Shown piece after piece: positions 1 to 8,326 of a DNA stretch of 52,069 nt. A program made the position numbers and the translations under genes. Position 1 is the first letter of the stretch. Each line of letters opens with the position of its first letter. The notes beneath the pieces were generated by a model that was not told where the DNA came from, ran no database searches, and saw nothing but the letters and a program-made list of their open reading frames with translations. The stretch is from CAYUUR01 sp052034685 (GTDB lineage Bacteria > Patescibacteriota > Saccharimonadia > Saccharimonadales > CAYUUR01). Location: NCBI GenBank assembly GCA_052034685.1, contig JBPOIH010000019.1, positions 1-52,069 on the forward strand. The letters are read 5' to 3'.

Positions 1-25
1 TTTGTTTAGTAATATGTGAGTGCAT
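1..25 (-). CDS. Partial ORF start of terminal mobile element (probable transposase)
   Basis: An ATG at 23-25 (minus strand) follows an AAGGAGG ribosome-binding site at a spacing of five bases and opens a frame beginning MHSHITKQ that leaves the contig. Eight residues are too few to identify. A transposase is inferred from the mobile-element setting and from the leader's likeness to that of the IS481-like transposase at 37314. The identical start occurs at the right end. Confidence 0.5.
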
Positions 26-127
26 CTCTGCCTCCTTCACGATTAATTGTTAGTGGTAACAACTAGTTTAGCGAAGTGCAGAGATGCTTTTTAATGCTTA
101 TGGTGCGTTTGGGACTGGAATGGAGGG
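1..127 (-). mobile_element. 5' end of a multicopy mobile element, left contig end
   Basis: These 127 bases are the exact reverse complement of 51943-52069. Identity starts at the last base of each end and stops sharply at position 127. Read outward on the minus strand the segment holds a -10-like TAAACT (65-70), an AGGAGG-type ribosome-binding site and an ATG (23-25) whose frame runs off the contig. A 10-bp inverted repeat (22-31 with 78-87) covers that ATG. I infer the first 127 bases of an insertion sequence whose other copy ends the contig on the right. The family is not identifiable from this part, although the leader resembles that of the IS481-like element at 37243-38274. Confidence 0.75.
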
Positions 128-135
128 ACAACAGA

Positions 136-164
136 TTGACAATAATGCATGCTTATGCTAATAT
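136..164 (+). promoter_or_regulatory. Strong sigma-70-type promoter
   Basis: TTGACA (136-141), a 17-bp spacer ending GCTTATGC, then TAATAT (159-164) with an extended -10 TGC. It drives the unknown gene at 186 with a short A-rich leader. Near-identical promoters occur at 1173-1201 and 10685-10713. Confidence 0.85.
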
Positions 165-185
165 AATACCAGCTAAGAAAATAAT

Positions 186-1097
186 ATGAATGAATTTGAA
201 CCCAAACCTCCAGAAACGACATACGCAGAATTGCACCGCAATCCAGTTACTGGCGGTTTGACTTTTATTGAAGCGTCACCGGAAGATAACGTGCTTTATG
301 CATCAACAACGGGCAATCATTCAGTACTTGATGAACTACGCGTAATGTATCATGGCCAACTGCCACATGAATACCTGTATGCTGATGGACTCAACACAGA
401 CACAGTTATTGGAAAAGGGATTGTTGAGCAAACGCCCGAGGGTCCGGTGCTGCGTATTAATCATTTTCGAAATAAAGGTGATAAGACAGAAAAAGAATTG
501 CTAGATGAAGTGGCCGCAGCAGTAAGCGAAAAGGGGATTGTCCGGGCGGTACTTGAGCCAAGAGAGTTTCTGGATACTGAACCGGAGCAGAATTTTATTG
601 AAGAGAAGCGAGTACACGTTCGAGCGGACATACGACAATTGCCAGATAGCGAAATTTCAGAGGATTTTTTCAACCCCCAGGTTGATAGCGGCGTGGTGAC
701 CGCGCTTCGATATGATACTGATGAAAACGGACAAAAGACTGGCACTTTACAGACTATCCAAGCACACTCGATAATTCACCAGCCAGCATTGGAAGCAGCC
801 GGTTTCAACTCCAGAGGGATGTTGTCGGGCATGAACCCGGTCTTGTTTACTCAGGCTGGCGAACCGGTTCTGGGAGGCATTAGATACGTAGTAGACGACA
901 GAAACAGGCTGTTTACTGTATCGCTTATTTCTTCTAATGGGGTGAACAGAGAACGTCAACTCGAAGTACTGCAGACTACAGCGAAAAGCTTGTATGACGA
1001 GCTAGGGCTTGATGCACAATATCGCCAAGAATACACTATCGGTAATTCTCGCGGCGTTGATTATATCGACCCAGCAGTTGTTATGCAAATAAGCTAA
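186..1097 (+). CDS. Hypothetical protein, 303 aa
   Basis: I do not recognise this protein. It is soluble, acidic and has no signal peptide or membrane segment. It reads like a globular alpha/beta protein and has no catalytic motif that I can name. The start is the first ATG after a consensus promoter (136-164), in an A-rich leader of about 15 bases without a Shine-Dalgarno. The next gene has its own promoter, so this is probably a single-gene transcript. It lies directly beside the terminal mobile element. Confidence 0.8.
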   Translation: MNEFEPKPPETTYAELHRNPVTGGLTFIEASPEDNVLYASTTGNHSVLDELRVMYHGQLPHEYLYADGLNTDTVIGKGIVEQTPEGPVLRINHFRNKGDKTEKELLDEVAAAVSEKGIVRAVLEPREFLDTEPEQNFIEEKRVHVRADIRQLPDSEISEDFFNPQVDSGVVTALRYDTDENGQKTGTLQTIQAHSIIHQPALEAAGFNSRGMLSGMNPVLFTQAGEPVLGGIRYVVDDRNRLFTVSLISSNGVNRERQLEVLQTTAKSLYDELGLDAQYRQEYTIGNSRGVDYIDPAVVMQIS

Positions 1098-1172
1098 GCC
1101 ATGCGAGTATTTCTCGATCTTCAGTGGGTTAGAAGGATCGCACAGCGAAGCCTAGGGTACTAAGCATCATCA

Positions 1173-1201
1173 TTGACAAAATGTCACGCTTATGCTAATA
1201 T
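1173..1201 (+). promoter_or_regulatory. Strong promoter giving a leaderless transcript
   Basis: TTGACA (1173-1178), 17-bp spacer, extended -10 TGC then TAATAT (1196-1201). The ATG at 1210 begins nine bases after the -10, so the transcript would start at or beside the start codon. Confidence 0.85.
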
Positions 1202-1209
1202 CTTAAGTG

Positions 1210-2055
1210 ATGACACATGCAAACCACAATCAAATTTTTTCTAACGAACAAGCTGCAGCTTATGAGCAGATAACACTTGCTGCTGGGTCTGGCGATACGG
1301 CAATATTTCAACCTGAGCCATTTGACTCATCTCGTCATTATGAAGGAATCGACATGGAGCGTAATCCGGTTGTTGCAGAGATAACAGCTGGCGACAATTT
1401 CTTTGCAGTAATGAAAAATCCTACGGAAGAAAACCCTGCGAACGCATTATACCTTGTAACGACTAGATTCAATCCGTACGCTAACCGAGAGGATGGCAAG
1501 CATTCATTCGTGGTATTGCGAGCTCATGATTTGAAGCCAGGACAGCCCTTTGATTTTGGTCGCACCGCCCTAGCAGATGCTGGCGATAATCCAACTAACC
1601 ATATGTCGCGCAAGCAGGCAATAATCACCGTAGGTGAGGACGGAAACCTGTCGATAAGCCAGGTAAGTGATAACGTGGATACAGACATTACACATGCAAA
1701 AATATCTGAAAATCAAGCAAGTGAGTGGGAATACGACGCTGACGATACTATTCCTCGCGAGCATCTAAAACCTGAAATCGAGACGGCTCTTGAAAAAAGA
1801 GAGAATGAACTATTGGAAGGTATTCGGGCAATAGAAGCACGATTTGATGAGGAAACAGCTCTTAATTTATGGCGGTTTGCTGCTAATAAGATGAATAAAC
1901 AACAGGCACAGGCACGTGGTGATGGCAACGGATCGGTGCTTTATGGGCAAGAGTCAGGACAGGCATACCAGAGCTTACCTGAAGCAGGCAAAGAAGTGGC
2001 CGATAAATACTTACATTTAATGCAACAGCTAGAAAAAGTTCGTTCGCAACATTAA
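1210..2055 (+). CDS. Putative FHA-like domain protein
   Basis: A soluble protein of 281 aa. Residues about 85-160 contain a pattern like a forkhead-associated domain: a GR pair, then an MSRKQAII stretch in place of the usual SRxH, a DGNLSI strand, and SDN-VDT near where FHA domains carry an asparagine-glycine turn. FHA domains bind phosphothreonine peptides. Several binding residues are altered, so phosphopeptide binding is uncertain. The C-terminal 120 residues look helical and charged and may form a coiled coil. The start at 1210 is chosen because it lies nine bases after the -10; a GTG one codon upstream is also possible. A gene fully devoted to signalling is not shown by the context. Confidence 0.6.
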   Translation: MTHANHNQIFSNEQAAAYEQITLAAGSGDTAIFQPEPFDSSRHYEGIDMERNPVVAEITAGDNFFAVMKNPTEENPANALYLVTTRFNPYANREDGKHSFVVLRAHDLKPGQPFDFGRTALADAGDNPTNHMSRKQAIITVGEDGNLSISQVSDNVDTDITHAKISENQASEWEYDADDTIPREHLKPEIETALEKRENELLEGIRAIEARFDEETALNLWRFAANKMNKQQAQARGDGNGSVLYGQESGQAYQSLPEAGKEVADKYLHLMQQLEKVRSQH

Positions 2056-2069
2056 AAACTAAGTCTACT

Positions 2070-2342
2070 TTATTCGACGGTGACTTCGGTACGAGGGACG
2101 GTGCGACCAGTGAAAGTCTTGTAGCGGCGTTGGTTGAATTTGACTACGCCGTCTTTTGAAGCATGAATCGTGAAGTTGCGGCTCATCATCGTGCCTTTGC
2201 CGGAACGCTTAGTCATGCCGATCTGGCGGACGATAACTTGGCCGTTCTTGACTTTTTGGCCACCATAAATCTTGACACCAAGCCGTTGGCCGGGACTATC
2301 ATGAACGTTTTTACTTGAACCACCTGCTTTGACGTGTGACAT
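2070..2342 (-). CDS. rpmA: Ribosomal protein bL27
   Basis: A 90-aa protein of the large ribosomal subunit, whose N-terminus reaches the peptidyl-transferase centre. The N-terminus MSHVKAGGSSKN, the RLGVK-GGQ segment and VIVRQ are hallmarks of bL27. There is no cleavable N-terminal extension like that of Firmicutes. An AAGGAAG ribosome-binding site precedes the ATG, and the gene starts three bases after the stop of the methyltransferase gene at 2346-3548, with which it is probably co-transcribed. The usual partner rplU (bL21) is not next to it. Confidence 0.95.
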   Translation of the reverse strand: MSHVKAGGSSKNVHDSPGQRLGVKIYGGQKVKNGQVIVRQIGMTKRSGKGTMMSRNFTIHASKDGVVKFNQRRYKTFTGRTVPRTEVTVE

Positions 2343-2345
2343 TGA

Positions 2346-3548
2346 TTACTTCCTTGTTAGTACTAAAAGTTCACGGGCGACGATTTGATCTTTTCGATAA
2401 TAGATTAAATCTTGATTGTCTGCGTGAACAAAACTCAGTCGATTATACCCCAGTTCCTCGAGAGAATCAAGCGTTTTTAGGTGTTTGACGCCGCTGCGCG
2501 TTATCCAGGCGGGTACGGCAAGGCAGAGCCGAAAGCCGGGCTGTGTTTGCGAGGCCAAATTTTGCAGGAACTTTTTATGAATTACATGAACGTCACTCAT
2601 AACTTGTTGTAGTGTGGCGGGGTCGGGTTCACTACTAAATGGCCGCCCAAGATACGTTTCTGCCGCAAGAGTTCCGAAGGGTTTCTCTTGCCAGTTGTGA
2701 TTTGTAGCGTCGGCAACTTCGGTGGCTCCGTCAACATGAATGTTGCGCGTTTCTTCCAGCCACCGCAAATTTTCGTTAGTGTATTCAATCATTCGTGGCT
2801 CAAGGTCGCTTCCGTAGGCGGAGTAGCCCATCAGCAGCGCTTCCTGAAGGATTACGCCTGTTCCGCAAAACGGATCCAGTACGGTTACCGAGTTCATATT
2901 CGGTCCTCGATCCTCAGTCTTCAGTCCTCCTGCGGCTAGATTAACGATAATTTGAGCAAGTTTCGGCGGCAACATGCCAACCCGAGCATCGCGCTTGGGG
3001 CGTTGTTGGTCGCGGGCAGCATATGAAGTAATGTCTTGGACGTGTGTCACTTGGGTAAGAAGCGTAGCCTCGCGGTCACGCACAATCAGGAATTCCAATC
3101 CGGTTGGGCCCGTCAATTGGTTGTGTAAGGTCTGAGCGCTGTTGAGTATGTGGTCAGTATTTGGCACGAGGCGGACTGAACGGCCAGCTTGCTTGATGAC
3201 TTTTTTGATTTCGAGCCCCGAGCGCTGCAGGTCTTTGTGGCTGACTTGCAGGCCGTCGACACTTAAGCCCAGGCGGATTTTGCCTTCGGGAATGTGAGCT
3301 AAGTGTTCTGGCAGTGAACGAACAATGTACTGCACTATCTTGCGCCAGTCAGACGTTTCAAGACGGGTAAGTACTTTGGCAAGCTTGATAGTTCCCCCGA
3401 GCCGCTTAAAAGCAATATCGTTTGGAGACGCGTCAATTAAGACTGCTTGTCTGCCAACAGGGTGAAGGACTGAACTGCCATACAGGCTTTCTAGCTCAGC
3501 AATACCGAGGGCAGGTTGACGGCCCAGAAGGGCGAGGGATTGATTCAT
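2346..3548 (-). CDS. TRM11-like RNA methyltransferase (SAM-dependent)
   Basis: A 400-aa class I methyltransferase. The N-terminal half resembles the THUMP-type RNA-binding part of TRM11 enzymes. The C-terminal half has the SAM-binding loop LDPFCGTGVILQEALLMG near residue 230 followed by an acidic residue (GSDLEPRM). The family methylates guanosine N2 in tRNA. A proline-rich NPPY-type catalytic motif is not obvious, so the exact substrate is open. The start at 3548 is preferred over an upstream ATG at 3644, because the longer form would overlap the divergent gene at 3601 and add an atypical N-terminus. It is followed at once by rpmA. Confidence 0.75.
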   Translation of the reverse strand: MNQSLALLGRQPALGIAELESLYGSSVLHPVGRQAVLIDASPNDIAFKRLGGTIKLAKVLTRLETSDWRKIVQYIVRSLPEHLAHIPEGKIRLGLSVDGLQVSHKDLQRSGLEIKKVIKQAGRSVRLVPNTDHILNSAQTLHNQLTGPTGLEFLIVRDREATLLTQVTHVQDITSYAARDQQRPKRDARVGMLPPKLAQIIVNLAAGGLKTEDRGPNMNSVTVLDPFCGTGVILQEALLMGYSAYGSDLEPRMIEYTNENLRWLEETRNIHVDGATEVADATNHNWQEKPFGTLAAETYLGRPFSSEPDPATLQQVMSDVHVIHKKFLQNLASQTQPGFRLCLAVPAWITRSGVKHLKTLDSLEELGYNRLSFVHADNQDLIYYRKDQIVARELLVLTRK

Positions 3549-3583
3549 ACCAAACAGTATAACGGGAACTTGCAGGAATCGGG

Positions 3584-3589
3584 TATAAT
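3584..3589 (+). promoter_or_regulatory. -10 element for near-leaderless gene at 3601
   Basis: TATAAT lies 11 bases before the ATG at 3601. No good -35 is visible at 17 bp, so the -10 may rely on upstream GGG or other contacts. The divergent gene at 3548 starts only 52 bases away. Confidence 0.6.
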
Positions 3590-3600
3590 GCACAGCAAGT

Positions 3601-4653
3601 ATGGCTGAAGACAAACGCGCAAAACGCTGGAAACTCATTATCACTATCGCTACCTTTGTAGCCTTGGGAGGTCTTATCTATGCGGTTCGTGACCAGATTA
3701 TGGATACCATCACCAACTTTGGTGAGGTTAACTCTGGTGTCCTGATCCTCATGCTCTTTACCCAGGCGCTGAGCTATGACTCATACACACGGATGTATCG
3801 CCATTTGTTTGGCATACTAGGGCACAACATCCCGTTCAAACGGATGCTACGGATTAATATTGAACTAAACTTTGTTAATAGTGTCTTCCCGAGCGGTGGG
3901 GTTTCTGGGTTTTCGTATTTTGGTCTGCGCATGAAGTCAGAAGGCGTAAGTACGGGCCAATCAACATTGGTGCAGTTGATGCGTTTTATCCTGATTTTTG
4001 TTTCATTCCAAGTACTTCTATTTGCTGGATTGTTGATTTTAGCGCTTGGTGGACAGGCCAGCAACCTTGTTATCCTTATTGCCGGTTCACTTGCTACGCT
4101 CCTATTCGTTGGTACGCTCGGCATGATGTTTATAGTTGGCAGCAAAAAGCGTATTAATAGTTTCTTCACTTACATCACACGACTTGTAAACCGCTTGATA
4201 CACCTGGTACGTAAGAACAACCCAGAAACAATCAGCATTGCGCGGGTTGAGAAGCTCTTTACGGAACTACATGAAAACTACATGCTGATCAAAAAGAACC
4301 CACATTTTTTGAAGTGGCCCCTGGTGCATGCGTTGATGGCCAACATCGCAGAGATTGCTACCATCTACGTGGTGTACATTGCTTTCGGGCAATGGGTGAA
4401 TCCCGGTGCGGTTATTATTGCCTATGCGATAGCTAACTTTGCTGGGCTCGTGTCGGTGTTGCCAGGCGGCGTTGGTATCTACGAAGGTTTGATGACGGCC
4501 GTTCTGGCAACCGCTGGTGTGCCGGCCGGTGTGAGCATCCCGGTAACTATCATGTACCGTATTCTTAATATGACAATACAGCTGCCAGTAGGCTACTTCT
4601 TCTATCACAAAACCGTTCACAATGAAGGCATTAGCGCCCGTCGGTCAACATGA
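3601..4653 (+). CDS. Integral membrane flippase-like protein (UPF0104 / LPG synthase TM family)
   Basis: A 350-aa polytopic membrane protein with about seven hydrophobic segments spread through its length. It has the family signatures: an F-NSVFPSGGVSGF segment near residue 90, and an SVLPGGVGIYEG segment near residue 285 ahead of the last helices. This matches the transmembrane half of lysylphosphatidylglycerol synthase (UPF0104/AglD2), a family linked to lipid or lipid-linked sugar translocation. There is no aminoacyl-transferase domain, so it is not a full MprF. The stop overlaps the xseA start by four bases (ATGA), which indicates translational coupling. Confidence 0.85.
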   Translation: MAEDKRAKRWKLIITIATFVALGGLIYAVRDQIMDTITNFGEVNSGVLILMLFTQALSYDSYTRMYRHLFGILGHNIPFKRMLRINIELNFVNSVFPSGGVSGFSYFGLRMKSEGVSTGQSTLVQLMRFILIFVSFQVLLFAGLLILALGGQASNLVILIAGSLATLLFVGTLGMMFIVGSKKRINSFFTYITRLVNRLIHLVRKNNPETISIARVEKLFTELHENYMLIKKNPHFLKWPLVHALMANIAEIATIYVVYIAFGQWVNPGAVIIAYAIANFAGLVSVLPGGVGIYEGLMTAVLATAGVPAGVSIPVTIMYRILNMTIQLPVGYFFYHKTVHNEGISARRST

Positions 4654-5750
4654 GCGAGCAACTCGTTTTTAGTGTTAGTGACTTTGCGGCGGTACTCAAC
4701 CAGACGCTTGAATTTGCATATCCATCGGTTGTTATTGAGGGGGAGCTGGCAAATTTCCGCGTCAGCAAAGGTAAGTGGCTGTATTTTGACCTCAAGGATG
4801 ACTACGCGACTGTACGTTTCTTTGGTTCAGTCTACAATCTGCCGGGGCCGTTAGAGGACGGTATGATGCTGCAAGTTCGTGGTGCGCCACGCTTGCACCC
4901 GCAGTTTGGTTTTAGCGTCACAGCGCAGACAATCCAGCCGGTCGGCGAGGGGAGTATCAAGAAGGCTGCGGCGCTGTTGCAAGCCAAGCTGCAAAAAGAA
5001 GGTCTGTTTGATGACTCTCGCAAGCGCATGTTGCCCGTGGCGCCGACTCGTGTTGGTTTGATTGCCTCAGATGAGTCAGCTGCATACGCAGATTTTATAA
5101 AGATTCTCAATGAGCGCTGGGCAGGGGTAGAGGTTTGCCTGGTGAACGTGCAAGTCCAGGGCGAAGCAGCACCAACGCAGATAATCACAGCACTGGAGAT
5201 GCTTAATCAACAAGCAGACATACCAGAAGTTATTGTGATAACCCGTGGCGGTGGCAGCCCAGAAGACTTAGCGGCATTTAGTACGGAGCAGGTTGTGCGC
5301 GCAGTGGCAGCCAGCCGCGTGCCGACGCTTGTAGCGATTGGTCATGAGGTGGACATTTCATTGGCGGAGCTGGCAGCTGACCAGCGCGCTAGCACACCAA
5401 GCAACGCCGCCCAGCTGCTCGTTCCGGACAAAGCGGACACGCTGGCACAACTAGCAAATTACCGTCGTCAATTAGCCTATTCATTGACCGCACCTCTGGT
5501 AGAATTACGTCGGAGTATCAAAATATCGCATACAGATTTGATTCAGCATGTGCAACGCATTGAGCGTAATGCACGACACGACTTACAGCAAAAAAGGCAA
5601 ATACTGACGGCCTTTAGCCCGGCCAAAACCCTACAACGCGGCTACGCAATCGTTCGACAGCAGGGCGCCGTGGTGCGGGGTGCGCAACAGCTCCACATTG
5701 ACCAGCCATTTGATATACAATTTGCTGACGGAACCGTCAAAAAACCATAA
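4650..5750 (+). CDS. xseA: Exodeoxyribonuclease VII large subunit
   Basis: A 366-aa catalytic subunit of exonuclease VII, which degrades single-stranded DNA into short oligonucleotides. The N-terminal OB-fold contains EGELANFRVSKGKWLYFDLKD. The central nuclease domain has the characteristic ITRGGGSPEDLAAFSTEQVVRA stretch and the IGHEVD motif. The C-terminal helical region is shorter than in E. coli XseA (about 450 aa), which fits a compact version. It overlaps the preceding membrane gene by four bases. The small subunit xseB lies downstream, separated by one unknown gene. Confidence 0.95.
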   Translation: MSEQLVFSVSDFAAVLNQTLEFAYPSVVIEGELANFRVSKGKWLYFDLKDDYATVRFFGSVYNLPGPLEDGMMLQVRGAPRLHPQFGFSVTAQTIQPVGEGSIKKAAALLQAKLQKEGLFDDSRKRMLPVAPTRVGLIASDESAAYADFIKILNERWAGVEVCLVNVQVQGEAAPTQIITALEMLNQQADIPEVIVITRGGGSPEDLAAFSTEQVVRAVAASRVPTLVAIGHEVDISLAELAADQRASTPSNAAQLLVPDKADTLAQLANYRRQLAYSLTAPLVELRRSIKISHTDLIQHVQRIERNARHDLQQKRQILTAFSPAKTLQRGYAIVRQQGAVVRGAQQLHIDQPFDIQFADGTVKKP

Positions 5751-5839
5751 CTAGCATCAATCAAGCAATCTGTTTACAATGACCATAATTGCCAAATATC
5801 AGCTTGCATTGCATATGTGAGGACAGAAGGGAAGGTTAC

Positions 5840-6400
5840 ATGGACTTAAGTAAACTAGAAAGTGGCCAACGAGTGCTGAGGCAGCGCGAAGAAACACTGA
5901 CAAAAAACAATCGATTCGTGAGACCTTGGATTGTGAAGTATTTTATAGATCAACAGCAGTCGCGATCTACGTTTGAACCAGAAGATGGCGACTATTCCGA
6001 AAGTGCCTTCGTGCCATTATTGCCTGTAGAGACTCCTCGTGGACAGCGCGAAGCGCGGTTGTTTCTGTGGGCAAGTGATCTGTTATGTCGAGAAGGGGTT
6101 AAAGTGTACTTGGAAATTGGGCGTTTTGAACCGCCAGCAACGGAATCAACCCGTCAGTATCTTGGTACTGTCGACTACCCAGTCGGAAACAATGACTCGG
6201 GCTTGAGATATCAAGAGAGTGATCGCGACCCAGCTGCGCCTTTGCCGCTTGATGAACGGATCTTGATTGATGGTTTATTGTTTGAAGCAGCAGAGATAGC
6301 CGGCTTCGATCCATACATTGAGAGCAGTCGTCAACGAGCTATGCAGAGAAATATTCTGCCAAATGAAATACCAGTATCGCACTTCCGAGAGAAGCAATAA
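5840..6400 (+). CDS. Hypothetical protein between xseA and xseB
   Basis: A soluble, strongly charged protein of 186 aa that I do not recognise. It has no membrane segment or clear catalytic motif. The start at 5840 is chosen because a purine-rich ribosome-binding site (GAAGGGAAGG) precedes that ATG; an upstream ATG at 5789 would lack one. A TACAAT -10 near 5775 probably drives it. It separates xseA from xseB, which are usually adjacent. Confidence 0.7.
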   Translation: MDLSKLESGQRVLRQREETLTKNNRFVRPWIVKYFIDQQQSRSTFEPEDGDYSESAFVPLLPVETPRGQREARLFLWASDLLCREGVKVYLEIGRFEPPATESTRQYLGTVDYPVGNNDSGLRYQESDRDPAAPLPLDERILIDGLLFEAAEIAGFDPYIESSRQRAMQRNILPNEIPVSHFREKQ

Positions 6401-6475
6401 TGTCTAATCGTACATTGCAAGGAAATTCTTTCTTTCATGAATCTGGCTCTGCCGACAGGGAGTCGCATAGTAGGC

Positions 6476-6481
6476 TATAAT
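6476..6481 (+). promoter_or_regulatory. -10 element of leaderless xseB
   Basis: TATAAT ends seven bases before the ATG at 6489. It overlaps a second in-frame ATG at 6480, which is inside the -10 and therefore cannot be the start of a transcript made from this promoter. Confidence 0.65.
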
Positions 6482-6488
6482 GAAGACG

Positions 6489-6677
6489 ATGACAAAAACA
6501 TACAAACAATTGCAGGCTGAACTTGACGAGGTTATGGAAAAGATTCAGGCGGAAGAGCTTGATGTAGAAGAGGCAATTAAGCTGTTCGAGCGTGGCGAAA
6601 AGCTCATTGCCGAGCTCGAACTCTACCTCAAGACCGCCGAAAACAAAATAAAACGACTTAAACTGCCGAAGACATGA
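6489..6677 (+). CDS. xseB: Exodeoxyribonuclease VII small subunit
   Basis: A 62-aa helical protein with the family core ELDEVMEKIQAEELDVEEAIKLFERGEKLI followed by a lysine-rich end. XseB binds the large subunit's C-terminal region to form the active exonuclease VII complex. The start at 6489 is favoured over 6480 because the earlier ATG lies inside the -10 box. The stop overlaps the next start (ATGA at 6674). Confidence 0.92.
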   Translation: MTKTYKQLQAELDEVMEKIQAEELDVEEAIKLFERGEKLIAELELYLKTAENKIKRLKLPKT

Positions 6678-7165
6678 TCATATTTACGATCGTAACGGCC
6701 GTCTTTTTGTTGTTTGCCTTCGCGGTATTCTTTGGCGCACCATATCTGCCAACGCTCAAGCCGCAGATAACAGAGGCGCTTGACCTCATGGATCTGCAAA
6801 AAGGCCAGACCATGCTAGAGCTTGGTAGCGGCGATGGTCGCGTAATGCTGGCGGCGGCTAAGCGCGGCTGGAAGGTCGTCGGTTATGAACTCAACCCACT
6901 ACTTGTTATTATTTCTTGGTTAATCACGCTGCGCTATCGACGTCAGGTCAAGGTCATCTGGGGCAGTTACTGGCGCAAAAGCTGGCCAGAGGCAGACGGG
7001 ATATTTGTGTTTCTTCTCGACAAATACATGCCAAGGCTTGATGAACACATCTGGTTAAACTGCAAAAAGCCACTACGCGTTGTGAGTTTTGCCTTCAAAA
7101 TCCCTGGCAAGCGCATCGCTGCCAAAAACCACGGCATGTTTCTGTATAAGTACAATCAACACTAA
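6674..7165 (+). CDS. Membrane-anchored SAM methyltransferase (FAM173/ATPSc-KMT-like)
   Basis: A 163-aa protein. Residues about 2-24 form a hydrophobic anchor. A short class I methyltransferase core follows, with LELGSGDGRVMLAAAKRG (motif I) and VVGYELNPLLVIIS (motif II). A membrane pre-helix followed by GSGDGR and GYELNP is the layout of FAM173 protein-lysine methyltransferases, which modify membrane proteins such as ATP synthase c subunit and ADP/ATP carrier. The bacterial substrate is unknown. It overlaps xseB by four bases and is probably translationally coupled to it. Confidence 0.75.
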   Translation: MIIFTIVTAVFLLFAFAVFFGAPYLPTLKPQITEALDLMDLQKGQTMLELGSGDGRVMLAAAKRGWKVVGYELNPLLVIISWLITLRYRRQVKVIWGSYWRKSWPEADGIFVFLLDKYMPRLDEHIWLNCKKPLRVVSFAFKIPGKRIAAKNHGMFLYKYNQH

Positions 7166-7173
7166 GAATCTTC

Positions 7174-7202
7174 TTGCCAGAGGTCAACAAGTCGGCTACC
7201 AT
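7174..7202 (+). promoter_or_regulatory. Promoter for leaderless gene at 7210
   Basis: TTGCCA (7174-7179), 17-bp spacer, TACCAT (7197-7202). The ATG at 7210 comes seven bases after the -10. This supports 7210 rather than the earlier in-frame start at 7174, which lies in the -35. Confidence 0.7.
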
Positions 7203-7209
7203 AAGCAGT

Positions 7210-7875
7210 ATGAGAAAATTAAACAATACGGGCGAGATGGATGTCTTGCTTGTCCCATTGATTATGTTTGCCACGCTCTTTTTGGTTGCGAGTGGTCTGG
7301 CAGTGTGGGCATTTATGGGCCGCCAAGACTACAAAAACAACACAGAAGAAAAGGTAACTGCCGCAGTTGAGGTTGCCAAGGAAGAAACATCAACCGCCAA
7401 AGACAACGAATTCATAGAAAAAGAAAAGATCCCATTTGACGACTATCAAGGGCCGGCTTCGTTTGGAGGGGTACTTATTCGCTACCCAAAGACATGGAGC
7501 GCTTACGTCAACGAAAAGGGCACCGGCAAGAGCCCTATTGATGGTTACTTCCACCCTAACTTTGTCCCAGCACCAGAGACCAAGCCAAGTTACGCACTGC
7601 GCGTACAGGTTATTAGCGGAAACTATGCCAATGAGCTCAAGAAGTACGACACCTACGTTAAGCAGGGTACGCTCAAAGCTAAGCCATACAAATCTGAGAA
7701 GGTACCGACTGTCACCGGTATTCGTCTGGATGGGCAGCTTGCCTCAAAGGTAAAAGGCAGTCTTATTATGTTGCCATTGCGCGACAAGACCCTCAAGATT
7801 TGGACAGAAGCTGATAACAAATACCTCAAAGACTTCAACGAAAACATCTTGCCAAACTTCACATTTGAACCGTAG
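7210..7875 (+). CDS. Membrane-anchored extracytoplasmic protein, unknown
   Basis: A protein of 221 aa with a single N-terminal hydrophobic helix at about residues 14-36, then a lysine/glutamate-rich linker and a domain of about 145 residues. The domain (YQGPASFGGVLIRYPKTWSA onward) resembles PsbP-like or lipoprotein-type beta domains, but I cannot assign a family firmly. It is probably anchored in the membrane with the domain outside. The start is set by a promoter whose -10 ends seven bases before the ATG. Confidence 0.75.
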   Translation: MRKLNNTGEMDVLLVPLIMFATLFLVASGLAVWAFMGRQDYKNNTEEKVTAAVEVAKEETSTAKDNEFIEKEKIPFDDYQGPASFGGVLIRYPKTWSAYVNEKGTGKSPIDGYFHPNFVPAPETKPSYALRVQVISGNYANELKKYDTYVKQGTLKAKPYKSEKVPTVTGIRLDGQLASKVKGSLIMLPLRDKTLKIWTEADNKYLKDFNENILPNFTFEP

Positions 7876-7912
7876 CTTAGGCTATTAAGACCTATTGTGC
7901 TACAATTAGCAA

Positions 7913-8266
7913 ATGTATGTAGAACAAGCTTTGCTTTCTCTACCGTACGCTTCAGTCAAGGTAACCGACCACGAGGCTGAGCGTCGCTCAGTAGCCCGGC
8001 GTAACCGCAGGCAGTTTGCTGCGATTACACTCGGCACGGCGGCCTTATTTGTTGCAGCCGGTGCGCTGCTTGGCAATGAGACAGATGCTTCAGTAGATGC
8101 TGAAGCGGCACAACCTGACTCAAGACAACCTGGAATTGAATTAGTGTATGACAACGGCCAGTCATCGACTCAGCAAGAAAGTAGTGCACTGATGCTTGCG
8201 GTTCCTGGTTTGATGATGGGCGTTGGTATCGGGCTTGCTAGACGTTTGTCACAAGAAGACTACTAA
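7913..8266 (+). CDS. Small two-helix membrane protein
   Basis: A 117-aa protein. A basic N-terminal tail precedes helix 1 (about residues 40-58), an acidic loop of about 40 residues (NETDASVDAEAAQPD onward) and helix 2 (about residues 93-110), then a short RRLSQEDY tail. It has the same layout as the unknown membrane proteins at 11959, 16878, 17922, 18295, 18681 and 36855. TACAAT (7901-7906) ends six bases before the ATG, so the transcript is probably leaderless. Function unknown. Confidence 0.75.
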   Translation: MYVEQALLSLPYASVKVTDHEAERRSVARRNRRQFAAITLGTAALFVAAGALLGNETDASVDAEAAQPDSRQPGIELVYDNGQSSTQQESSALMLAVPGLMMGVGIGLARRLSQEDY

Positions 8267-8326
8267 TAACACAACATACAGGGGTGTTATACTAGGAGCA
8301 ATAACCGTGGAGGGTTACCAAGCTAC

